The notes under the pieces: generated by a model
Told to the model about the DNA's origin: nothing
Databases searched by the model: none
Seen by the model: the letters and a program-made list of their open reading frames with translations, nothing else
Translations under genes and position numbers: made by a program
From: Phoronis australis
Lineage: Eukaryota > Phoronida > Phoronidae
Length of the DNA stretch: 64,000 nt
NCBI GenBank assembly: GCA_002633005.1
Contig: NMRA01000600.1
Location: forward strand, 64,001 to 128,000
Direction: 5' to 3'
Part shown: one piece after another, positions 13,501 to 23,211 of the stretch
Position numbering within the stretch: the first letter of the stretch is position 1
Layout of the letters: the number at the start of each line of letters is the position of its first letter

Positions 13501-16500
13501 TGCCACTAAGAGGTTATCAGCGTAAAAAAAAAACATAACTGCCACTAAGAGGTGCCGAAGTACTAGATAAAGTCATCAGAAAATCATCGTCAGACTTAAT
13601 CTTCACATTAGGAACATAAATGCCAATTTCCACAACCATCCTTAGAGTAGTTTGATTGACGGGGGGGGGAGACGCCAAATAACAAGACTCGAAACAGCGC
13701 AAAATGTTTCAAATTTCACGGAAAACCGAAAGACAGCATCACCTCACTAATAGATGCCTAACTGCCAAATTTTATGAAAATCCACTGACGATCCTTTAAG
13801 ATACAGAGGTAAATGTAAAAAAATAAAATTTCCACAAGGGGACACACCGGTAGCCCGATCCGTCCAAAAGTTGTCATCCTCCGTCATCAACTTCAACTAA
13901 AGACATCAGCAAAATTCAGTAAAGATCATGTACATCATTTAGGAGATACAGCCATGGGCGCAAAAAAACAACAAAACTGCCATTAGAAGGCGCCATAGTA
14001 ATCAAAGTCATCGGAAAATCGTCAGCCGCCATCTTCACAGCAAGAACATTAATGCCAATTTTCAAAATCATCCCAAGAGCGGATTGGTTGATAGAACAGC
14101 GGACGAAAAAAAACAGACTCGAAAACAGTAAAAATGGCCACTAGGAGACGCAAAGAACCCTGAATCCGTCGGGAGGATGGCATCATCTCACTAATAGATG
14201 TCTAACTGTCAAATTTCATGAAAATGCATAGAGGAACTCAAAATGTACAGAGGTAAGCGTAAAAAATTAGAATTGCCACAAGGGGGCACACCAGTTGTCG
14301 GACAAATCTGAAATCCATTGTCACCCATCTTCAGCTTCATGGGAACACATCTGCCAAAATCTCATTATCATTCTGTAAGGGTTTAGGAGATACAGCCATG
14401 GGTTCAAATACAAACAAAACTGCCGCTAGGAGGCGCCCCAGTTGTCGAAGTTGTCAGAAAAACACTGTCAGTCGCCCTCTTCACAGTAAGAACATTTATG
14501 CCAATTTTCAAAATCATCCCAAGAGCAGTTTGGTTGATAGAATGGCGGACGCCAAAAAAAAAAAACGAAAACGGTAAAAATGGCCAATAGGTGGTGCAAA
14601 GTACCTTGAATCCCTCCAAAAACGGTAGGATGGCATCATCTCACTAATAGATGCCTAACTGCCAAATTTTATGAAAATCCGTTGAGGACCTCCGAAGATA
14701 GAGGTTAGAGTAAAAATTGCCACTAGGGGCCTCACTGGAGAGGTTCGAAATTCGTCGTTGTCCGTCATCAGCTTCATGGAAATACATCTGCCAAATCTCA
14801 TCAAGATCCTGTGATGGGTTTAGGAGGTACAGCCGCAGACGCCGGACGACCAGACACAGATGACGGCAATATGCGACCACATACAAATACAGTGTATGTG
14901 GGCGCATAAAAATGGAGACTTCTTCATATAATAACATGTAAAGCAGGCAGACTACTTTTCAAAAGCTCATTGCCACTATGCACTATACTCGGTCAATTAA
15001 ACACTAAGATTAAACTAAGGTCAAGTTATATTGCCATATCAGAGGGTACAAGAATGAAATGTGACATCGTCACTAAGAGGTCACTAAGACATTGTTACCC
15101 AAACTTACATATAGGCTCCCCGAGTTGTCGGAAGCGAGCCTTGACCTCTGCGTCGTCAGTGCTCACATGAATCTGTCGCGCTTTCTTCCGCTGCTCAAAC
15201 TGGGCCAGTAGCTCCGTTGTAGCCTCACTCCTGTCCTCGATCTCCAAGTGGTCACCTGAAATTGACAAAAATACTACATAATGATACATACACTCACCAT
15301 GTGATCACAGAAGAGAATAATTGTATTAAGAAAATACAAAATATTCTGTTGCTAATGTTAAACTAAGTTTTGCCACAACAGAAGTATTTTTGGATGATCA
15401 TAATTTGTTTTTTCATGTCAACTTCACATCAATAATGAATTGAATCTCATATGAATGCAATACGATACGTCAGATGGTTAATAAGAAGTCATATTCCCAG
15501 TTAATATACTACATCAAGCAAGGTCTATCAACAATAACGACAAGTTATACGATTTCTTATCACGGGACAATGATAACAACGAGATTTCCATGATCTTGGA
15601 AAACAGAGGATTTCTGTTATTTTTTTCTTAACAACTGCGACCTATAAAACAAGGATGTTGAAGTACATCTCACCACATCTTAGACTTTCTTGTACGTTCT
15701 GATGTAGCTTGCAGGAGTCAAAAACGGTAACAATAACAACATGTGGAAAACAATTTTCTAAAACCTAATCAGCAACACCCAGTATTAGCAAAATGCATGA
15801 GCTGATCATGCACCTGTAGAAAGGATAAAAGGGAATAAAGCATTCTTTGAAAGAACATTGACTTCAACACAAGGGCATTCTCCAGGTGGACACATAAAAA
15901 GTCCAGGTCCAAATTTAAATTTCCAGGATGAAAATTATTTTATAAAGTAATGTTGTAGCCAGATGGGGTACTATTTCAAGTTTTTTCAGCACGTTCTGGG
16001 TTTGAAATTTCGCTTTTAGTTGCTCGTCTTACTAACAAAAACGAAACTGAAAATATCAAAAGATTTACGCAGCACTTGTAATTAAGGCTTCAATAGAATT
16101 TATTAAAAGAAATGTTAAAATTTTTCAATTAAACATAGCTTTTACCGAGACTGTCTTGAAGTAGACAATCTTTTTTCTCTCCAAGACGTAATTTCTTTAA
16201 AACATTGGCCACCACAATAATGGCCATGGTGGCCCCTAGATGAGTTGTTTTCCTAAATGACGCCCTTTCAACCCATAATCAAAATATCCTGACTGAAATG
16301 AAGCTTCTAAAAGTTTTCTCAATTTCTTGTGTTGCACCAAGAAAATGGCTGCAACAACAGGATGGCATTTAATGTTATGAGTTTGCCAGAAAAAAAATGT
16401 ACGGTTATGATCATCTTGATTCATGGCGAAACTGATTTTAGATACAAATAACACAAAATCCAAGGGAGATTACTCCGCAGTTTAGGAAGTGATTAGCAGG

Positions 16501-17065
16501 AAGATGGAGGAACAAAGATAGTTGTAAAACATGTTATTATTTCAACTGGCAATTATTTTTTCAAGTGGCATTCCACATTTTGAGTTTTTCATTAAATCGT
16601 GATTCAACGTTAGACAAAATGCTTATGCAAAACTAGTTGAAACTGGTCAAACTAACTAATACTAAGTGATTGAAAGTTTTTTTTACTACGAACTAACGTC
16701 AGTTAGACAGAAAACTCCAATATGTTGTTTGACTAACGTCAAAATTCTATAAAATATTTGTAGGGAGATTCAAACGAAAAGAATGGTAATTTCAAAAAAA
16801 AACAAGCAAGTAAGCGTGTATGCCTGTTACATGTGTGCATGAACTTTTCTTCTTTAAACGTCAAGTACTCGCTAACATTTTCCAACAAGCAAAATAAACC
16901 TGGCCATTTCTTACCATCAGACATATTGATGTTGCCGGCATTGACACCAATCTCAATGGCTGACGTTGTGTTCCCCGTCCCCCTCTTGAGGTGCTCTTCA
17001 AGGGTGCCATAGTGAGTTGTCTTTTGTTTCTTGGAGTACTGGACTTCACTTTCGTCGTCTGACAT
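1414..17065 (-). CDS. PRPF4: PRPF4, U4/U6 small nuclear ribonucleoprotein Prp4 (11 coding exons, 3' end outside window)
   Basis: Encodes the WD40 protein that, with PRPF3 and PPIH, forms part of the U4/U6 and U4/U6.U5 tri-snRNP in the nucleus. I placed 11 coding exons by splice sites and continuous phase, giving 438 codons plus one base. The order is an acidic N-terminus, the SFM motif region ([18 protein letters not shown] then [14 protein letters not shown]), a helical part ([19 protein letters not shown]), then WD40 blades with typical GH...WDL signatures: [39 protein letters not shown] and NSCKIWDLR. Human PRPF4 is about 520 residues, so roughly 65-80 C-terminal codons (the last blades and stop) are missing; no matching exon is visible in 1-1413 and they should lie to the left of the window. 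The start is the ATG at 17065. CDC26 lies head-to-head, as in vertebrates. Identity is near certain. Confidence 0.95.
2148..2255 (-). CDS. PRPF4: PRPF4 exon 10 (blade 4 end, blade 5 start)
   Basis: Encodes [20 protein letters not shown] then [16 protein letters not shown]. Acceptor is ttacag and donor gtaagt. It is in phase with exons 9 and 11. Confidence 0.95.
3185..3307 (-). CDS. PRPF4: PRPF4 exon 9 (blade 3 end, blade 4 start)
   Basis: Encodes [40 protein letters not shown] and then G, a strong match to the human protein. The acceptor is attccag. The intron side of this acceptor runs almost directly into a 60-bp minisatellite (3316-3680). Confidence 0.95.
3316..3680. repeat. 60-bp minisatellite, about 6 units
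   Basis: The unit tgatgataaggcttcaatta... recurs every 60 bp almost without change; one early unit carries an extra taataattt-like insertion. It sits in PRPF4 intron 8 and begins within about 10 bases of the exon 9 acceptor. Confidence 0.95.
3817..3900. repeat. Perfect inverted repeat (28-bp stem, 28-base loop)
   Basis: The arm at 3817-3844 (8 A, then catgtttcatgttcaactta) is exactly complementary to 3873-3900. It lies in PRPF4 intron 8. Transcribed from either strand it would fold into a perfect hairpin. It may be a tiny foldback element. Confidence 0.85.
4421..4513 (-). CDS. PRPF4: PRPF4 exon 8 (start of WD blade 3)
   Basis: Encodes [20 protein letters not shown] then [10 protein letters not shown]. 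Acceptor is tttacag and donor gtaggc after TG of a split Cys codon that exon 9 completes. Confidence 0.93.
4637..4758. mobile_element. Short palindromic element with tRNA-like B box
   Basis: The ends at 4637-4655 and 4740-4758 (gatgttgccaacaggtgac) are complementary with one mismatch. Inside, gggttcgagtccc at about 4701-4713 matches the pol III B box. This looks like a small tRNA-related MITE or SINE in PRPF4 intron 7; the family is unknown to me. Confidence 0.5.
4985..5108 (-). CDS. PRPF4: PRPF4 exon 7 (WD blade 2)
   Basis: Encodes [14 protein letters not shown] and then [17 protein letters not shown], one WD40 blade with the GH and WD dipeptides. Acceptor is ctacag and donor gtgagt. Confidence 0.95.
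5521..5579 (-). CDS. PRPF4: PRPF4 exon 6 (end of WD blade 1)
   Basis: A 59-base exon encoding (W)[19 protein letters not shown](G), nearly identical to human [20 protein letters not shown]. Acceptor is ttttcag and donor gtaagc. Confidence 0.95.
6815..6909 (-). CDS. PRPF4: PRPF4 exon 5 (start of WD blade 1)
   Basis: Encodes [20 protein letters not shown] and then SQMLATASW, equal to the human SQIGDDRPISYCHFSP region. Acceptor is attgcag, donor gtaag after TG of a split Trp codon. The duplicated intron block of 6910-9229 begins immediately upstream of this exon. Confidence 0.93.
6910..7885. repeat. Copy 1 of a duplicated intron block
   Basis: From ctgcaatta and aacattagggggtaggaacc to tgatgactttacagact, this block is repeated at 7950-9229 with a small percentage of differences. 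The copies are separated by a gap of N. It belongs to PRPF4 intron 4. Confidence 0.9.
7886..7949. other. Assembly gap (64 N)
   Basis: A run of N separates the two copies of the duplicated intron block. Open frames across it are artefacts. Confidence 0.99.
7950..9229. repeat. Copy 2 of the duplicated intron block
   Basis: Collinear with 6910-7885 but longer, with five instead of one copies of a 20-bp unit (8719-8818) and about 240 extra bases at roughly 8892-9130. The extra segment contains TGGCCACTAGGGGGTGC, the same word as in the intron 2 array. Confidence 0.9.
8719..8818. repeat. 20-bp VNTR, 5 units
   Basis: Unit aagctcacccctagtgcagc is repeated five times in tandem. The other block copy (about 7683) has a single unit, so this is a length polymorphism or young expansion. 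Confidence 0.95.
9597..9770 (-). CDS. PRPF4: PRPF4 exon 4 (helical linker)
   Basis: Acceptor cctcag precedes GAGAATATC. The exon encodes [20 protein letters not shown] and a basic helix ending MQELQKKLR, closely matching human PRPF4. It is 58 codons, phase 0 at both ends. Donor is gtaagt. Confidence 0.95.
10518..10639 (-). CDS. PRPF4: PRPF4 exon 3 (second half of SFM motif)
   Basis: Acceptor ctacag precedes GTCTGTTCGG. The exon encodes [21 protein letters not shown] and then a Lys/Glu-rich linker, matching the human LFGEGPAERRERLRN stretch. It ends in phase 0 before gtacg. Confidence 0.95.
11900..14920. repeat. Array of degenerate modules of about 150 bp in PRPF4 intron 2
   Basis: At least a dozen diverged modules alternate two blocks. 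One is a word like TGGCCACTAGATGGTGC. The other resembles caaatttcatgaaaatccgt followed by a short aggaact or gttt-aggag-atacagcc stretch. The part from about 13290 (gagcaacgccgagcgttgaa, then atgcgcccac) to about 14910 (gtgtatgtgggcgcat) has complementary end words and may be one unit of a composite element. I see no coding sequence. Confidence 0.75.
15109..15255 (-). CDS. PRPF4: PRPF4 exon 2 (first half of SFM motif)
   Basis: Acceptor ttcag precedes GTGACCAC. The exon encodes a charged helix ([15 protein letters not shown]) followed by [20 protein letters not shown], the conserved start of the Prp4 SFM region. Donor gtaagt follows T of the next split codon. Confidence 0.95.
16915..17065 (-). 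CDS. PRPF4: PRPF4 exon 1 (start codon exon)
   Basis: Begins at ATG 17065-17063 and encodes a Ser/Asp/Lys-rich N-terminus ([15 protein letters not shown]...). It ends ...TCT GAT G followed by gtaag, leaving phase 1. The next exon completes Gly with GT. Length is 50 codons plus 1 base. Confidence 0.92.
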
Positions 17066-18030
17066 GCTTGATTAGACTGTATTTAGAAGGTGGCAATGTG
17101 GATATCAACAATAACTAATAGTCTTCACTAAATTATGAGCGTTGTGAAAACAAGTGTAGTAGAAACTTATCAATATTGGTTAGACAGACAGAATGTACTC
17201 TGTTCTAAACTTTGGATAAAATTTGTACTGTTGTTCAAATTACTGAATTCTACAAATAGCCTCCACCAATATACATTTAGGTTAGATGACCTACTGTAGT
17301 GCACATCTAATTACGTATTTACATGATTTACAGCAGAAACAGCTTCACAAATTGGGGAAAAATTCACTGGATCGGGAGACTTCACCGAATCGGGCAATTT
17401 CACTGGTTTGAAGACGAATAAATCTCCCAATCGAGAGAATTTCCTTTCTAACTTTTGGCCGCAAGTCAGCCAGCTAGATGTATAAAGAGAAGACCATCGC
17501 CAAAATACAGCTTGGCACCACTGCATGTTCAACGCCGACGAGACCTCGAAATTGGACACAACCCGATTAACTGTGCTCGTCAGCTCACCATGAAACTTGT
17601 ATTAACATGTAGAGCTAAAGACCTGCGGGGGTGCTTGCAAAATCTGTGTGACAACCAACACTCACATTGCCCGCTACAGCCATTTATGTGAAAAACAATC
17701 TAATAAACAATAGTGACAACACATATCCTAAATTTTTTGCGACATCTCTTTGCAGCAGCAAAATTTGTTCTGAAATTTGGTTTGCTAGTACTGAATTCTA
17801 ACAACTATTAATGAAGTGAAACCATTTCCGATAATTTGTTGCAACATGTATGCAACCTCATGAATGACGAACAGTTGACTGGTCAATAGGTGACGCAATG
17901 TTTGAAAGCACCGAAAGCCCACACTAAATTCTAAAGATCTTTCCACAACATTAGCAGCAGAATAACGGTAGAACGCCTAATTTTCGAAAATCGGTAAATA
18001 ATTTAGTTTACTCAAGCAAGAGTGTAGTTG
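17066..18030. other. PRPF4 upstream region
   Basis: AT-rich sequence before the PRPF4 start codon, presumably containing its promoter and 5' UTR. No clear TATA box. The last 75 bases (17955-18029) reappear at 21943-22017. Confidence 0.5.
17955..18029 (+). repeat. 75-bp direct repeat, copy 1
   Basis: cagcagaataacggtagaa through gagtgtagtt matches 21943-22017 at equal length and roughly 80 percent identity. It directly abuts the TTAA-flanked element starting at 18031. Confidence 0.75.
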
Positions 18031-19517
18031 TTAAAGGATAATGCCACCCAAAAAACAACCTATTTTGCATCAATTTAGATCGAGTAGTTCTACTCCACAA
18101 CACGGGTTACTGGTATCAGCTTATCGCTTGAATTCGTCGTTTAACACCAATAAATCATCAAACTTCCATGTAAAACCCTAAAAACGTAAAAACGTAGCCT
18201 ACAAAGTTCATCAGGCCAATTTACCAAGGTCCGTAGCTGGAGTTTGGGGTCTGTTCGGAGATAAATTCGAAGTACTCTTCCGTGAAATACAGACTGGAGA
18301 ACCTAGAACTGTGTTGTTTAGACTTGTGATTTTTTTTAGTTCTAAACCCACAAAACGCTCGTTATCCCGGCCAGTGGCTCGGAACCCAATCAGGCCCGTC
18401 GCGGCTGCCGGGATTGGCACGAACATAAACAAGCTCGAGTTGGAAATTAAACCTACAGTCACGAAAAGACTATAATTGTGAGCCCAAGAAATAATGTGCA
18501 CGTAATTATTTATGTGAATTAGCCACGAAACTTAAAATCTACTCACTTGTTGGGGGCCGCGAAGTCAGGTTCCCCTTCCACAGATCATCATGGCAAAGGT
18601 TGTACAGTAACAATGATTTGAATAATGTATTTGTATTTCTAAATAAACATTCCCCTATAACATATGACTATAGCATATAAAATCGAGTAATTCCACAAGA
18701 GCTTTCTGTCAGCAAACACTGAATTAGCATGCGCTCAAAAGGCCTCTGTGCCCAGTCAATTATCAATTACCTTTATTGCCGGTATCAAGCCGGTAACGCA
18801 GTGGTTTACTTATTGCTGTCTTCTCAACATTCGCACTCACGAATACTGCAAAGGCATTACAAATTGTATCTAATGAGACAGACTTTGTTTCAGTTTTATA
18901 TAAGCATTGGTTAGGATGAGAATCATTCATTTTGAAACAGAACACAGACATGGCAACTCGCTTGGCACCAATGCCATCTTAGTCAAGAGCTCATCTGACG
19001 AAAAGTTCACGGGTCGGATTGTTAGGTTTCACATGAGTTCGAATCGGAATACACTGATCAAAAAATACTAGAGAGGCGCTGTGAAAACCCACAGGCAACG
19101 GAACGAATGGATAGTTCTTTGGTAAGCGGGAATTCGTCAGAGAAACACTGTCGACGAAATTCTGGCCACAGAGTCTGACACAGATATATTTCACGGCCTC
19201 ATACTTCCTATTAACAGCGTCATCTTTTATTCTTCACTACCACGAACCTTCCTAAGCATTTCGGGCTCTCGAGGAAGTCGATATACCTGCTTTCTTCGCA
19301 GCCTCATAGCTCGGACAAGCGGGAACGATGCACCGCAATATAGTGGCAATCACTCTGCAGACAAACCACTGATGTTGTGCGTCGTTCCTCACCTTCCTCA
19401 CAGGTTAACGCGACACCTCTCGACAAGGTGAGATCGAACGTATAAGAGGCGATGTGGATATAGACCGATTAAGTTGGTAAAAAAAGACTAATTAAATCGG
19501 GTGGCATTCTCCTTTAA
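18031..19517. mobile_element. Kolobok-like non-autonomous DNA transposon (TTAA ends)
   Basis: The left end ttaaaggataatgccaccc (18031-18049) and right end gggtggcattctcctttaa (19499-19517) are inverted repeats. Outermost TTAA with AGG just inside fits Kolobok-type targets and termini; the superfamily is inference. About 820 bp of its right part recurs at 32380-33230. No intact transposase frame is seen. It lies between PRPF4 and CDC26. Confidence 0.7.
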
Positions 19518-20992
19518 TGATACTAATTCTGGGTCGGATTTTATCTTAGTATACAGCTTTGCGCCAAGGCTAGCTGGCTTGTGTTTAGCCTTGGTATACG
19601 GCTTTGTGCCGATGTGGGTAAGAAACTCACCAAGTAAAATCTGACACAGAAGTAGTGTCTTTAACAACTGCACTGACTTGCTTGAGTCAACTAAATTATT
19701 TACCGGTATAGGAAAAATTGACGTTCTACCATTCTTCTGCAGCTAAAGTTGTGGAGCAATCTTCTGTGTCGTCTTTCCGCACAATGAAATATTGCGTCAC
19801 CTATTGGCCAGTTTCTTTTTTTCGCCACTCCTTCGATCAACTTTTGTTCTTTCAGGTTTCGTACACATCACAACAAATTATTGGAACTGCTTTCACTTCA
19901 TTATAAGTTTTTAGAATTTTGATACCGACAAACCGAATTTCAAAAGGAATTTTCAGGCTGCCAAGCTGTCATCATCTCCCAACAGATGTCTACAAAATTC
20001 AGGAAATGGCACATGCATGTGTCACCAGTGTATTGTTTTCAAAACGATGACATAACTTTTCTGTGTTTGAAAAGGCAGAGAATTACACAAGAAAATGATG
20101 TTTATTGGATTGTTTTCCACTATAAACTGCTGTAATGGGCAAGGTGTCGTTTGATTCCCAGATTTTAAATGCACCCCGTCCGGCCTTTAGCTCTACATGT
20201 TGATACAGGTTTCACAGAGAGGTGACGAGCAGAACTATCCTGGTTGTGTTTACTTTCAGGGTCTATGGAAAATTAACACACAGTGGTACCTAGCTGTATT
20301 TTGACGATAGTCTTCATGCAGCGAGCTGGCTGGCAAGCTTGTGTTGTGAGAGCCTGTCCGTGCTTAAGTCATAATATGATACACAGAACAAGTCATAGTT
20401 AAAAAATCACTTGTGTCTAATCAACCTTCTTGTCTGGAGTTTTTCTATTACAATATTAATAATAATTAGTATGATAATAATAGATTCCAATACCCACTTC
20501 GGCTTTTTTTTAAACACAGAACTCAAAAGTCTATGGAGGCAGACATGTTGAACCGGAAGTTGCGTTGGTTCCAGGATGCCTTTCTCTAATGCTTTAAACA
20601 CCAAATCCACGGTGTTTTGAAAACTTTATCTTACATTTTTATGATTTCCACGTATTTATTTTTAATTTTTTTGATAATTCATACATATTTTAGAGAAAAA
20701 AGTTGTCTTGATAATGTCTCGTATAAATTCGTATGTACGATAGTTGCGGCGCCAGATTCAAGTAGCTGTCTCGTCTACTACAGTAGGGTACATATTTCTA
20801 TGTAAGTAACTCTGCATTCGTCATAGTCTCGGAAGGTTACCCAGTGTTAACAGGTTATATTTACTACTAACTGCCAGTTTTTAGACGTTTCTTGCCGGTC
20901 TTTACTCAGGCAACTTCTTTCTAGGCGATGTAATTGCCTATGACGACTTAGCCAGCCAGCTGTATCATGGCATGCCTATCATGGATACAGCT
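19518..20992. other. Intergenic, nothing recognised
   Basis: Lies between two transposable elements in the PRPF4-CDC26 interval. Short frames only, with no splice-consistent exon seen. Confidence 0.5.
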
Positions 20993-21935
20993 AGGCAATG
21001 ACCATCGCCTCTGTCGGCCCGAACCAGAGGCGATGCACATCCTATAGGCGCTCTGTACTCCGCAAGCTTTTCAGCGAATCATGCCTCGTACCAACTAAAC
21101 CATCAAAGTCACGTTATAAATACCGTTTGCGCATAGAGGAACACCTTAGGACTAGGAGGTTGTCGATGTGTTTAATTCCTTCCAACTCGAACAAATACTC
21201 CCGTTATGAAACTTTTTCTTCGAGCTGTCCCTATTACAGTTCCCAAAATCATGAACTCAACATTTTCACTCGGCGCACGCCAAGAGATTTTTGTAACCAG
21301 GCCAAACGTCAGAAGTTGTGGTCCTACCGGCGAACTTTAAAAGCTGAAGTTCCCGCCCTTTGCGTACGTGCTGCCGGGAACCAGCCGTGCATTTGCGGTG
21401 TTGTTAAATATTAAAATGTCAAATATGTGCACAAAGACTATTAAATGTCATATCAACAGCATTTATTTTTATCAAATACAAACAATAATTCATTGAAATA
21501 CAACCAGTTTCAAGTAACGCCAATTAAAGACAAGTGGTGGCATTTTGGAAACGAACATTTGACTGACAAGACCGCAATGGCTCACCTTTGGCCCATTTAA
21601 AGATTGAGGTCATGAAGTCACATCACCTAGCGAGCGCGGTAAAAATTGGAGCGTGCGCAGTATAAAAATGTTGAGTTCACGATTTTGGGAACTGAACGAA
21701 TGACTGCTCGCACAAAAAGTTCGATAATGGAAGTATTTGTTCGAGTTGGAAGGAATTAAACACACCGCCAACCTCCTAAGGTGTCCCTCTATACGCAAAA
21801 GGTATTTATAACAACGCGACTTTCATGCTTTAGCCAGTGCGAGGCATAATTCGCCGAAAAGCTTCTGGCGTATGGAGCGCCTATAGGAGCTGCATCGCCT
21901 CTGGTTCGGGCCAACAGAGGCGATGAACATTGCCT
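20993..21935. mobile_element. Foldback-type element with long inverted arms
   Basis: The arm at 20993-21280 (starting aggcaatgaccatcgcct) is the reverse complement, at high identity, of 21651-21935 (ending gatgaacattgcct). The central spacer is about 370 bp. Arms of about 285 bp with no convincing coding region fit a foldback or MITE element. Confidence 0.85.
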
Positions 21936-21942
21936 ACTTTAA

Positions 21943-22017
21943 CAGCAGAATAACGGTAGAATGCCAATTTTTCCAAAACCAGAGAATAATTCTATTTACT
22001 CAAATAAGTGTGTAGTT
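21943..22017 (+). repeat. 75-bp direct repeat, copy 2
   Basis: Matches 17955-18029 and starts 7 bases after the foldback element ends. Confidence 0.75.
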
Positions 22018-22983
22018 CACGACCACTGCCCACCTTCCCCCCACTCCCTTCCCAAATCAGTCCCCACTTCCCCCCACGTTCCCTTGCCCTGGTGATCCCC
22101 CGACCTATGCTGCTTTTTTATATGCATGTTATACTTGTTATCAGTCCACTAACAAGAGTAAACATGATAAATTCACTAATCCTCAATCATAGCATTTGTT
22201 TTTGAGTGAATACCAATCACAATTATCCTCACTGTGTTGATCAAGTGCAACAAACAAAAATCTACATTAAAATTTGCTATAATTTTTTTTGAAATTGATA
22301 CAAATTGATGTTTTTTGGATGCTGACCTCAGTCTAATAGACAAAATTATAGAAAGTAATAAAAGCAAGCTTCTAGCATCTTTTGAAGGCTATGTGGAACC
22401 CAGAATGTGTCCAGGTTAAATCTTCACCTCGGGGTATATTCCTTTTAAAGACACTTTCTGTCTATTATTCACTAGTTTAATACATGCCAATTGAAAATCT
22501 TTGCTTGCAACAAAGCTGTACACAGAACATGTATATTAAACACTCTTAACAATGTTCTTTACAACTGAAGATCCAAACTGGTCGCAAGTGCGGGAACTGT
22601 AAAAAAGTGTCATAAGCTCCCACTCCTTACAGATTATGTGTTTACTGAATGTGATTGGTTAATTTACTAGTTTATTCTGGAGTAAATTTTGGTGGCCATG
22701 GGTCTCCTGGCGTGATTACCACTGTATTTGAATACTTTTGTGTGTGAGCTGCAAGTCTTGTAAGTGGCCTCCAAGTGCGAAGTTCATGAAAACATGCTGT
22801 ATTCGGCAAAATAATAAGTTTGCGCATTAAATTTTAATGATAAATCCAAGTTCTACTCTGCAAATACTTAACGACAGATGATGATATTTATTTATCAAAA
22901 GTACACATGCTGCCAGAATACATAGCTGTGTAATACGCGGTAGCAAAATCATTCATCCTGTGTATTTTGCAGGATAGTTCAAC

Positions 22984-23211
22984 ATGCTGCGACGTAAGCC
23001 GACACGTATTGAACTTAAGCACGAAGACCTTGAAGAATATGAAGCAATAAAGAAGGAACGCGAAGCCAAGCGCTTGGTGCAGGAGCAACAGTCGGACAGC
23101 CCGTTGACGCAGTTGAGCGAGCAGAAAACACGGACGCAGATAATCCACGAACGCATTGGCTATGACCCGTCTCCCATTGTGAACACGTCTTCAAGACTTA
23201 TGCCACACTAA
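22984..23211 (+). CDS. CDC26: CDC26, anaphase-promoting complex subunit
   Basis: A 75-residue protein encoded in one exon. The N-terminus [20 protein letters not shown] matches the conserved CDC26 start (human [20 protein letters not shown]), which binds the TPR groove of the APC6/CDC16 subunit. The middle is a charged helix, and the tail [13 protein letters not shown] matches the human MINDRIGYKP motif. The family is small (human 85 residues), so length fits. CDC26 stabilises the APC/C ubiquitin ligase in nucleus and cytoplasm. A good acceptor (gtattttgcag) sits 11 bases before the ATG, implying a 5' UTR exon upstream. It is divergent from PRPF4, as in vertebrates. Confidence 0.93.
   Translation: [75 protein letters not shown]

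Noticed and set aside
18021-18049. A piggyBac-type reading of the TTAA-flanked end
   Set aside because: The bases inside TTAA are AGG, not CCY as expected for piggyBac termini.
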